A program made the position numbers and the translations under genes. DNA of 15,179 nucleotides. Origin: Eubacteriales Family XIII. Incertae Sedis bacterium (GTDB lineage Bacteria; Bacillota; Clostridia; Peptostreptococcales; Anaerovoracaceae). Below, one piece after another: positions 1-6,794 of the stretch; the stretch's first letter is position 1, and each line of letters opens with the position of its first letter. The notes under the pieces are model-generated. The model did not search any database, was not told the DNA's origin, and saw only the letters and a program-made list of their open reading frames with translations. The DNA lies in NCBI GenBank assembly GCA_031290715.1, contig JAITNA010000178.1:1-15179 (forward strand). Reading direction: 5' to 3'.

Positions 1-699
1 AAAGAAACAGACAGGTTTTTCATTTGCGGATTTCTTGAAGTGCCCGATACAAGCGCATTTCATTTCAAATTACGCCGTATTCGCGATCAGATAAAAGGAT
101 TGGCGCTTCGGGATCGGCAACGGAAGATTGTCGGCTTGAAAGAAGTCGAAGATATAGATCAACTGTTTCAATTTGCTTATCGTCCGAGTTCATTTGAGTT
201 GAAATTTGGCAAGGTTACAAAAAAGAATCTAGGATATTATCAAGACCTGATCAAAGTCCTCGCACACAAAACAGATTTTCGATTCGCGGCGATTTGGATT
301 GATCGAAAAGATTCCAACTATAAGTTTGAATCGTACCTTAGTATGTATCAAACAATTATCGCGAGGTATTTTGACGGGGCGGATTGCAATGACACAATTT
401 TTGTCCCGGACGAATTTGACGCGGGATTGTCATGGGAGAATGTAGTTGACTCAAACCGGATTGTTGCGACAATACCAATAGAATCCCATTCATGCCTCGC
501 GATGCAATGTTGTGACGTACTCGGCGGGATTATCGGATTGGGGCTGAAAGAAACCGAGTCATATACAAATAGTGATTTGGTTCGGTTACCGTTGTTGCAG
601 ACATTTGAAGAGGAATTTAAATGTAAAATTGAAAAGGACATTGTTGTTTCATATCCAAAATCGATCCGGATTCAATCTGCTTTAATTGACAACGAATAA
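1..699 (+). CDS. DUF3800-like protein, 5' end outside the window
   Basis: The reading frame is open from base 1. A GTG at 40 could serve as a start, but the residues before it (KETDRFFICGFLEVPD) continue naturally into the protein and resemble the early 'FxxGG' strand of DUF3800 proteins, so I read this as a gene cut by the window edge, with about 232 residues visible. The block ESHSCLAMQCCDVLGGIIGL near residues 160-180 of the visible part resembles the C-terminal DUF3800 motif in which a serine/leucine stretch is followed by AD(L/V)xAG. The segment FRFAAIWIDRK is a plausible core beta strand. DUF3800 proteins are thought to have an RNase H-like fold but their role is not settled; many occur among accessory or defence genes. 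The DNA is much AT-richer than everything to its right (hand counts of sampled 60-base stretches give 33-43% GC, against about 60%), which suggests separate acquisition. The family call rests on motif memory only. Confidence 0.5.
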   Translation, partial: KETDRFFICGFLEVPDTSAFHFKLRRIRDQIKGLALRDRQRKIVGLKEVEDIDQLFQFAYRPSSFELKFGKVTKKNLGYYQDLIKVLAHKTDFRFAAIWIDRKDSNYKFESYLSMYQTIIARYFDGADCNDTIFVPDEFDAGLSWENVVDSNRIVATIPIESHSCLAMQCCDVLGGIIGLGLKETESYTNSDLVRLPLLQTFEEEFKCKIEKDIVVSYPKSIRIQSALIDNE

Positions 700-720
700 A
701 ATAAAGGTCCAAGCATGGAC
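695..720 (-). terminator. weak candidate terminator downstream of the ornithine decarboxylase gene
   Basis: Read on the minus strand, GTCCA-TGCT-TGGAC forms a 5-bp stem with a 4-base loop (707-720), followed by a T-rich run (CTTTATTTTATT). It lies about 115 bases after the decarboxylase stop. The stem is short, so termination here would be weak. The rest of the AT-rich gap (700-834) shows nothing stronger: an A/T homopolymer tract at about 809-825 has no GC-rich hairpin beside it. Confidence 0.25.
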
Positions 721-834
721 AAGAAACCCAACTCGAACCTTCCGGCAAGATTATGATAACAAATAAATCTGTCTTTGGCAAGGATGAATATAACACAAAG
801 GGGGCGTTCTTTTTTTCTTTTTTTGTACTATTTA

Positions 835-2988
835 TCACCGGTCAAGCACATACCCGTATGCGGCGGCTCGGCCGTTTTCGTATTCAAAATGAACCCCGTG
901 AATTTCCGGCGAAAAACCGGGAAAACGATTGATTCCTTCTTCCAAAATCATCAAGTAATTCCTTGCGTCCCGGCTCCACCGCTCGCCGGGCGCCACGCAA
1001 AAGATGCCGGGCGGGTACGGCAGCGCGCCTTCGAGCGCCACTTCCCCCTCGATATCCCGCACGCGGACAAGCTTCGCGTTTCCCCGGACAAACTCCACGT
1101 TCGCCGCGCTCGCGGACAGGACCCGCTCGGGGAAATACGCTTCCCGGAACAGACGCTTCTGGTAGGTCTTGGCGTCGTTTTCCCGGTAAAATCCGTGCAT
1201 TTCCCCGCAGAGCCCGCGAATGCTGCAGTCGCGGTAGCGATCGGCGTTGGCCGCGTACAAAACCGGCAGCGTATCCTTGAGCGGGACGTCCTCCTTGATC
1301 TGCGCCTCAAAACGGACCAAGAGCGAAATCAGCGCGTCCATCTTTTCTTCCGTTTCGGCCGGCGTCATGAGGAAAAGGATCGAATTGAAATCGTTTTTCT
1401 CGGGGACGACACGGCAGTCGCGCAGATAGCTTGCCAAAATCGCGGCGGGAATCCCGAAATCCTCGTAGCCCCCCGTGCGCAGATCAATGCCCGGCGTCGT
1501 CAGCATGAGTTTGTTCGGATCGAGAAAATACTGATCCTTGCCATAGCCCTCAAACGAATGCCAGGATTCCCCCGGCTCGAAGCGGAAAAAATCAAGGTCC
1601 CGCGCGATCTCATCCGTTTTGTGATCCTGCCATGGGATTCCGCGTACCGCGGGCGGCACGAAAGGCCTCAGCAGCTCACATTCGCGGAGAATGCGTTTGC
1701 GCGCCTTGATACCGAGCCGCACGCAATCGTCCCAAAGCTTCTCCCCCGCCGCGCCGTCCTGCATCCGGGCATTGACGTCAAGGGACGCGTAGAGGGGATA
1801 AAAAGGGCTCGTACTGGCGTTCATGCGATAGGCGCTGTTGAGCCGCTTATGATCTACATATCGCTTTTGCCCCTTGATGTGGCTGTCCTTTTTGTGGAGA
1901 TAAGAGCCCTGCGAAAACCCGGCTTGCTGTTTGTGGACGGACTGTGTCACAAGAATGCCCGGATCGCCCTCGCCCATCTGCAGCAGCAGGGGCGAACAGC
2001 TTTTCATCATCGGGATGAACTGCTCGTAGCCGACCCACGCGGAGTCAAACAAAATGTAGTCGCAAAGCGCGCCGATACGGTCAACGACCTGCCGCGCGTT
2101 GCAGACCGTCCCATCGTAGGTCCCGAGCTGTATGACAGCGAGCCGGAAGGGCCTGCGGTTTTTCGCCTTTTCCGGATTCTCGGCGGCGGCGCGCGCGCGC
2201 AGATACGATTCCTCGAAGCAGTGTTCGTCGATCCCGCCGATGAAGCCGAGCGGATTCCGCGCGGTTTCGAGATAAACAGGCGCCCCCCCGCACTTCGTCA
2301 GGGCGGCGTCATAGACGGATTTGTGGTTGTTCCGGTCAAACAAAACGAGATCGCCGGGCGTGACGAGAGCCGCGATGGCAATATGATTGGAAGTGCTCGT
2401 ACCGTTGAGGACAAAAAACGTTTCATCGGCATGAAACACGCGCGCCGCGTTTTTCGTCGCAAGGCTCGGCGGCCCCTCGTGAATCAAAAGGTCGCCCATC
2501 GCGACATCCGCGTTGCAAATATCGGATTTGAAAATCATTTCCCCGTAATAATCATAAAAGAACCTGCCCGCGGGATGCTTTTTTAAGTAGCGCCCGCCTT
2601 GATGGCCGGGGCAGTCAAACTGCAGGTTGTTCAGTTCGATGTACGCGGTCAGCGAATCGAAAAACGGCGGCAGCATTCTGGCTTCATACTCTGCGGCGGC
2701 TTCTTCAATTTCCCGGCCTACATCCTCCCGCGTATCGTGCAGGGTATTGACGATCCGGCGCGCCGCCGCGCGGACCTCGGCGGGGACGGCGGCCGGGTCG
2801 TCCGCGTAGACAAAGACAGGGATCCCAAAGCATGTATCCGCAATCCGGCCGAGGGCCTCGGCCCGGTCCAAAGATACGACCGCGGCGCAGATATCCGTCA
2901 AATCCGTGTCCGAAAGGAGCGCCGTTTCGCGCGTCGTCAGGAAACGATTCACGAGGTCGCCCGTATAGCCGATCTTCAGCGCCCTCAT
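835..2988 (-). CDS. speC: Ornithine decarboxylase, SpeC/SpeF type (PLP fold type I)
   Basis: The enzyme decarboxylates L-ornithine to putrescine and CO2, using pyridoxal phosphate in the cytoplasm. The 717-residue product matches the enterobacterial ornithine decarboxylase layout and length from end to end: an N-terminal wing domain (about residues 1-100), a PLP domain with LPPFFDSLTAYIE, CPGHQGG, the block from NADV to GDLLIHEG, and FVLNGTSTSNH, the PLP lysine at K353 in SVHKQQAGFSQGS (K355 in the family), and the C-terminal domain with EGALPYPPGIFCVAPGE. I chose the ATG at 2988 because MRALKIGYTGDLVNR lines up with the family N-terminus; an upstream TTG at 3015 would add nine residues overlapping the aminotransferase stop. 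The start lies 13 bases after that stop and has no clear Shine-Dalgarno, so translation is probably coupled. It is the last gene of the brnQ cluster. No PotE-type ornithine/putrescine antiporter accompanies it. Lysine or arginine decarboxylase is less likely given the overall match. The choice of symbol (speC rather than speF) is uncertain. Confidence 0.93.
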   Translation of the reverse strand: MRALKIGYTGDLVNRFLTTRETALLSDTDLTDICAAVVSLDRAEALGRIADTCFGIPVFVYADDPAAVPAEVRAAARRIVNTLHDTREDVGREIEEAAAEYEARMLPPFFDSLTAYIELNNLQFDCPGHQGGRYLKKHPAGRFFYDYYGEMIFKSDICNADVAMGDLLIHEGPPSLATKNAARVFHADETFFVLNGTSTSNHIAIAALVTPGDLVLFDRNNHKSVYDAALTKCGGAPVYLETARNPLGFIGGIDEHCFEESYLRARAAAENPEKAKNRRPFRLAVIQLGTYDGTVCNARQVVDRIGALCDYILFDSAWVGYEQFIPMMKSCSPLLLQMGEGDPGILVTQSVHKQQAGFSQGSYLHKKDSHIKGQKRYVDHKRLNSAYRMNASTSPFYPLYASLDVNARMQDGAAGEKLWDDCVRLGIKARKRILRECELLRPFVPPAVRGIPWQDHKTDEIARDLDFFRFEPGESWHSFEGYGKDQYFLDPNKLMLTTPGIDLRTGGYEDFGIPAAILASYLRDCRVVPEKNDFNSILFLMTPAETEEKMDALISLLVRFEAQIKEDVPLKDTLPVLYAANADRYRDCSIRGLCGEMHGFYRENDAKTYQKRLFREAYFPERVLSASAANVEFVRGNAKLVRVRDIEGEVALEGALPYPPGIFCVAPGERWSRDARNYLMILEEGINRFPGFSPEIHGVHFEYENGRAAAYGYVLDR

Positions 2989-3001
2989 GCCGCCGCAGCC
3001 A

Positions 3002-4201
3002 TCATTTCGCGGCAAACGCGCGAATCGCTTTTCCGAGTCTGCGCATGCCTTCTTCGATACGTTCCTCCGGCATGTTCGCGTAGCAGACGCGGAACGTGTT
3101 CACAACGCCCTCGGCCGCGTAAAACGCATCCCCGACGACGAAAGCGACATCCTCCGCGAGCGCCGTTTTCAGCAAATCGCGCGCGTTCTTTCCTTCCGGC
3201 AAGGTGACCAAAGCAAACATCCCGCCTTTCGGCCTTGTGAAGGTCACGCTTTCCGGAAATTCTTTTTCCATGAGCGAAATCATCAGCTCGCACCTGCGTT
3301 TGTATACCGTGCGGATCTTCTCGATATGCGCGTCGAAGTCGCAGAGCTCGAGGTACTTGTCGATGGCAACCTGATTTTCCGTCGACGCCTGAAGGAACGC
3401 GCCCTGCGACGCGTAGATATACTTGTCGAGAATCGAGCGTTCCGCAAGCACGTAGGACACCCGGTAGCCCGGCGCGAGAATTTTCGAGAAAGAACCGAGA
3501 TGGACGACCATGCCGCTTTTGTCCATGGAGAAAAGCGTCGGCCGAGGTTCGCCCTCAAAGCACAGCTCGCGATAGGGGCTGTCCTCGACGACGGGCAGCT
3601 CATAGCGCGCGGCAAGTTCCAAAAATGCCGCCCGGCGCGGAACCGACCACACGCGGCCCGACGGGTTTTGATAGTCCGGGATCACATACATGAGTTTGAT
3701 CCGTTCGCCATAGCGTTTCAGGATTTCCTCGAAGGCTTCGGGAACGACGCCGTCGTCATCTGTCGGCACCCCGACGAACTCGGGAAGGTAGACCTTCAAG
3801 GCGTTGAACACGCCCGAATACGTGGGGCTTTCCGTCAGCACGATGTCGCCTTCGTCAACAAAGAGCCGGCCGGACAGGTCGATGCCCTGCTGAGAGCCAT
3901 TCGTGATCATGATGTCGGCCGGATCCGCGTTCACGCCGGAAAGCCTTGCCAGACGCTCCGATATCTTCTCCCGCAGCGGCAAATAGCCGTCCGTGGCGTG
4001 ATACTGCAAGCCGACCGCGCCCGACTCCGTCAGGGCGATGCCCGTCGCGCGCGCCATTTCGGCGACGGGAAAAAGCTCGGGCGCGGGCAGGCCGCCCGCA
4101 AAATTGATCACCTTTGGATTTGAGGTAATCTTGATCATTTCCCGTATTTCGTCGGGCTTCAGCGTCCCGGCACGTTTCGCATACCGCACCTTACTCACCA
4201 T
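3002..4201 (-). CDS. Class I/II PLP aminotransferase (2-aminoadipate / aromatic / branched-chain type)
   Basis: The enzyme transfers an amino group between an amino acid and a 2-oxo acid with PLP. The 399-residue protein has the features of the LysN/MocR-like aminotransferase subgroup: the N-terminal INFAGGLPAPELFP signature, LQYHATDGYLPLRE, ITNGSQQGIDL, the PLP-contacting asparagine N179 in IPDYQNPSGR, DSPYREL, the Schiff-base lysine K240 in GSFSKILAPGYR, and the substrate-carboxylate arginine R371 in TFRVCYANM. There is no DNA-binding domain, so this is the enzyme alone and not a MocR/GntR regulator. Members of this group accept 2-aminoadipate, leucine, aromatic or other neutral amino acids, and sequence alone does not settle the substrate. 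It sits 15 bases after the esterase stop and 13 bases before the decarboxylase start, clearly within one operon. Next to BrnQ and upstream NifJ, a role in turning imported amino acids into 2-oxo acids is a reasonable inference. The Shine-Dalgarno is weak (GAGATAGG directly before the ATG). Confidence 0.9.
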   Translation of the reverse strand: MVSKVRYAKRAGTLKPDEIREMIKITSNPKVINFAGGLPAPELFPVAEMARATGIALTESGAVGLQYHATDGYLPLREKISERLARLSGVNADPADIMITNGSQQGIDLSGRLFVDEGDIVLTESPTYSGVFNALKVYLPEFVGVPTDDDGVVPEAFEEILKRYGERIKLMYVIPDYQNPSGRVWSVPRRAAFLELAARYELPVVEDSPYRELCFEGEPRPTLFSMDKSGMVVHLGSFSKILAPGYRVSYVLAERSILDKYIYASQGAFLQASTENQVAIDKYLELCDFDAHIEKIRTVYKRRCELMISLMEKEFPESVTFTRPKGGMFALVTLPEGKNARDLLKTALAEDVAFVVGDAFYAAEGVVNTFRVCYANMPEERIEEGMRRLGKAIRAFAAK

Positions 4202-4216
4202 CCTATCTCAGCGCCC

Positions 4217-5152
4217 TTAACCCAACCATTCTTTCATTTCTTTGTAGATCATTTTCGACTCTTCGATGTCCGGCGTTTCAAACTGGAAGCAGTGCCACAG
4301 GCCGTGCATGATATGGACTTTGACGGGAACGCCCGCCTTGTCCATCCGGTCCGCGCACGACAGCGCGTCGGAAACAAAGATCTCCGTGTCCTCCGCGATG
4401 AAATAGGTCGGCGGATAGCCCGTGAAATCAGAATAGATCGGCGAGATTTCGGGGTCCTTCAAGGCGTCCCCCGTTTTGTCCGTGTAGTACGGCACCGTAG
4501 GGCTGATGTCTACCGAGAAGATGATGTCCTTGTCAATATTGTATCGGTACGATTCGCCCTGCAGCGTGAAATCGAGATAGCCGGACATGATGATGATTTT
4601 GCTCGGAAGCGCGCGCCCCTGCCGCCGCAGCCTGGCGCACAGCGCAAGCACATACGTGCCGCCCGCGGACTCGCCGGTCAGGATGATGTTTTCCGGCAGG
4701 ATGCCGAGCTCGTTCACGAGATAGTCGTAGCCCGACTCGACGTCGTTCAGGCCCGCGGGATATTTGAACGCGGGGGTGTAGCGATAGGTACAGGCGTATG
4801 TCGGCAGACCGAAATTTTCGACCTGCCGGATCGAGTTTGACCGGCACCAGTTTGTATTGCCGCGCATGAACCCGCCGCCGTGTATATAAAAGATCACGCG
4901 CTTTTCGTCCTTATCCGGGTTTTCCAATCGATAAGAATACATCAGAAGTCCCGTAGGCAGTGAGATTTCTTTCTTTATAATACCCTCCGGGGTGCTATCG
5001 TCGATCCACTCGAGTTCGCTTCCGGGCGCCATCGGGTACAGCTTGCCGTATTCGATGAGCTTCGGAATCCATTCGGCGCTCGCCTTTGACGGCTCTGTTT
5101 CCGTATGGGTCAGCCAAGCTTTGTCTTGATAATCTTCAAATAAAGGATTCAT
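4217..5152 (-). CDS. Alpha/beta-hydrolase esterase (HSL-like, alpha/beta-hydrolase_3)
   Basis: A 311-residue serine hydrolase predicted to cleave carboxylic esters. The oxyanion-hole motif HGGG starts at H91 (FYIHGGGFMRGN), the nucleophile is S162 in TGESAGG, and the likely acid and base are D255 (YFIAEDTEIFVSDA) and H287 (HGLWHCFQF). This gives a complete Ser-Asp-His triad in normal order and spacing for the hormone-sensitive-lipase group. There is no signal peptide or membrane segment, so it should be cytoplasmic. The ATG at 5152 is preceded by GGAGG seven bases upstream. The brnQ stop is 30 bases upstream and the aminotransferase starts 15 bases downstream, so it is co-transcribed with amino-acid genes, an unexpected partner. 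It might act on an ester or amide related to the pathway, or simply be a detoxifying or general esterase. The substrate cannot be read from the sequence. Confidence 0.88.
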   Translation of the reverse strand: MNPLFEDYQDKAWLTHTETEPSKASAEWIPKLIEYGKLYPMAPGSELEWIDDSTPEGIIKKEISLPTGLLMYSYRLENPDKDEKRVIFYIHGGGFMRGNTNWCRSNSIRQVENFGLPTYACTYRYTPAFKYPAGLNDVESGYDYLVNELGILPENIILTGESAGGTYVLALCARLRRQGRALPSKIIIMSGYLDFTLQGESYRYNIDKDIIFSVDISPTVPYYTDKTGDALKDPEISPIYSDFTGYPPTYFIAEDTEIFVSDALSCADRMDKAGVPVKVHIMHGLWHCFQFETPDIEESKMIYKEMKEWLG

Positions 5153-5182
5153 ATCTATACCTCCGGGACAGTTCCTATGATA

Positions 5183-6646
5183 TTACAATTCTTCCACGAC
5201 CGCGTCGTCGTCCGCGTTTTCGCGCAGATAAGGACGGGACTCGAAGCCCTTGAACTTGATAAACCACCCGATCACGCAAGCCACGACCGTCGGGATGATC
5301 CAAGAGAAGCCGTACGGCGTGAAGATATTCCACGAGGAGTAGCCGAGGAAGCCGTAGACCGGGGTGAAGAACGGCAGCGTGTATCCATACATCCCGCTGC
5401 CGAAGTATTCGCAAGCGCCCACGAACATCGACATGATGATCGCCGCCCTGAACACATTGTCATTGCCGATCTTCTTTGTGAAAAGCGTCAGGATGATCGC
5501 CGCGCAGCCGGCCGGCATACAAATGACCATGATCGGCAAGGCGAGATTGATGATGAAGGTGACACCGCTGCCGCCGCCGGCGTAAGAGCCGACATCCATC
5601 AGGAAAGCGCAGATAAAGGCCACAATGCAAACCCACTTGTATTGCCATTTCCCTTTGGTGATCCGCACGAAGAACTGCGAGAACAGGCTCGAGCTTCCGA
5701 TGGCGGTCGTGAGCGTCGCGAGCAAAACGACGATGCCCATGAGGATCGTGCCGCCCTTTCCGAGGGACGCGGTAATGATGTAGTTCAGCAGATACGTACG
5801 ATCGACGGCACCGTTCGCTTCGACCTGCGCGATGAGTTCCGCGTTGGAAGATACGAGCAATCCGAGAATCGCCAGACCAAGGTAAACGACAAGCAGGCAG
5901 ACGCCCGCGACGATGCCGGAACGCAGCAGTGTCTTTGACTGCGCGGAAGCCGTCTTAATGCCCTTCGCTTGCAGCGCGACGACGATGATCACGCCGATGC
6001 ACGCGCCCGTCGTCATATCAAAGGTCTGAAGGCCTTCGATGGAGCCGAACTGGAACATGGACAGATATCCTGTCGGGAGGACTTCCTCGCGGATTTCACC
6101 GCCGTTGACGCAGCCCAAAATGACGAGCAGGACGACGCAGACCAACAAAGCCGGCGTCAGGAACTTTCCGATAATGTCGACGACCTTCGACGGACGGATC
6201 GCGCAGAAACACGCGACGATGAGGAAGATCAAAATGAAGATCAGCGTGGGGGCCGAGGTCGGCTCCGAGTTCGCCATGAATACCGGCCGGAAGAACACCT
6301 CTGCCGCGGTTGCGGCCGTCCGCGGCATGACAAACACGACGCAGCCCGTGACCATCCCGAAAATACCAAAGATGACCATATACTTATAGCCGATCCGATA
6401 CGAAGCCCCGAGCGGCACCTGCGGGTACCTTGCCGCCGCCATCAAGCCGCAAATGCCGAGTACCGTATCCATGATGATGAACGCGATGAAGCCCTGCCAC
6501 CAATCCGCGCCGCCCATGAATCCGAGGAACGGCGGGAAGATCAGGTTTCCCGCTCCGAAAAACACCGCAAAAACCATGAACCCGACTGTTACGATCGTAA
6601 CCCTCGACTTCTCGTGTTTTTGGGCGGTTTCAATAGTGTCAGACAT
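5183..6646 (-). CDS. brnQ: Branched-chain amino-acid carrier, BrnQ/LIVCS family
   Basis: An integral membrane symporter expected to bring leucine, isoleucine or valine into the cell with Na+ or H+. The 487-residue protein is strongly hydrophobic with about a dozen membrane segments and carries the family signature FFGAGNLIFPPFLG at residues 29-42 in the first helix. It also has the conserved TAIGSSSLFSQFF region and a short acidic C-terminal tail (ENADDDAVVEEL). Length is near the upper end for the family. I start it at the ATG at 6646, because AGAGGAGG lies six bases upstream; a TTG at 6652 would abut that site. It leads a four-gene set with the esterase (30-base gap), aminotransferase and ornithine decarboxylase. 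The 148-base gap to nifJ upstream shows neither a clear promoter nor a terminator, so transcription may enter from nifJ. Substrate preference is a family inference. Confidence 0.93.
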   Translation of the reverse strand: MSDTIETAQKHEKSRVTIVTVGFMVFAVFFGAGNLIFPPFLGFMGGADWWQGFIAFIIMDTVLGICGLMAAARYPQVPLGASYRIGYKYMVIFGIFGMVTGCVVFVMPRTAATAAEVFFRPVFMANSEPTSAPTLIFILIFLIVACFCAIRPSKVVDIIGKFLTPALLVCVVLLVILGCVNGGEIREEVLPTGYLSMFQFGSIEGLQTFDMTTGACIGVIIVVALQAKGIKTASAQSKTLLRSGIVAGVCLLVVYLGLAILGLLVSSNAELIAQVEANGAVDRTYLLNYIITASLGKGGTILMGIVVLLATLTTAIGSSSLFSQFFVRITKGKWQYKWVCIVAFICAFLMDVGSYAGGGSGVTFIINLALPIMVICMPAGCAAIILTLFTKKIGNDNVFRAAIIMSMFVGACEYFGSGMYGYTLPFFTPVYGFLGYSSWNIFTPYGFSWIIPTVVACVIGWFIKFKGFESRPYLRENADDDAVVEEL

Positions 6647-6652
6647 GTTCAA

Positions 6653-6660
6653 CCTCCTCT
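6653..6660 (-). promoter_or_regulatory. Shine-Dalgarno of brnQ, fixing the start at 6646
   Basis: On the minus strand AGAGGAGG is followed by TTGAAC and then ATG. The six-base spacing supports the ATG at 6646 over the in-frame TTG directly beside the site. Confidence 0.8.
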
Positions 6661-6680
6661 TTCATATGAAATATAATCCT

Positions 6681-6737
6681 TCAAGATAATAGCGTTTGTT
6701 CGATCAATTCCCTGCCCGTCCTCTTTTTGTGCGGCAT
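6681..6737 (-). CDS. Possible 18-residue small ORF / leader peptide ahead of brnQ
   Basis: In the nifJ-brnQ gap an ATG is preceded by AAAGGAGGCG and opens an 18-codon frame, MPHKKRTGRELIEQTLLS, ending in TGA 34 bases before the brnQ ATG. The Shine-Dalgarno is near-perfect in sequence but only 2-3 bases from the ATG, which is tight. The peptide is basic at its N-terminus and has no run of leucine, isoleucine or valine codons, so a classical branched-chain attenuator is not supported; I also see no clear alternating hairpins. It could be a small protein, a translation-coupling leader or chance. I do not recognise a family. Confidence 0.35.
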   Translation of the reverse strand: MPHKKRTGRELIEQTLLS

Positions 6738-6794
6738 CGCCTCCTTTCCCTGCGTTCCCCGAGAATCCAGTGCCTATACATCCTTCCCGCATCC

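Noticed and set aside
801..826. T-rich tract after a GGGGGCG stretch, considered as a terminator for the DUF3800-like gene
   Set aside because: No complementary arm is present before the T-run, so no hairpin can form.
775..2586. A 603-codon open frame on the plus strand opposite the ornithine decarboxylase
   Set aside because: It lies wholly against a gene with full family match. Its translation is arginine-rich and without domain features, as expected for the antisense of GC-rich coding sequence.
2987..4123. A 378-codon open frame on the plus strand opposite the aminotransferase
   Set aside because: Antisense of a confidently identified gene; no family features or start signals.
6760..6775. 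Near-match to a sigma-54 promoter upstream of brnQ (AGGCACT-GGAT-TCTCG on the minus strand)
   Set aside because: The -24 half is good but the essential GC of the -12 element is missing, so it is unlikely to function.
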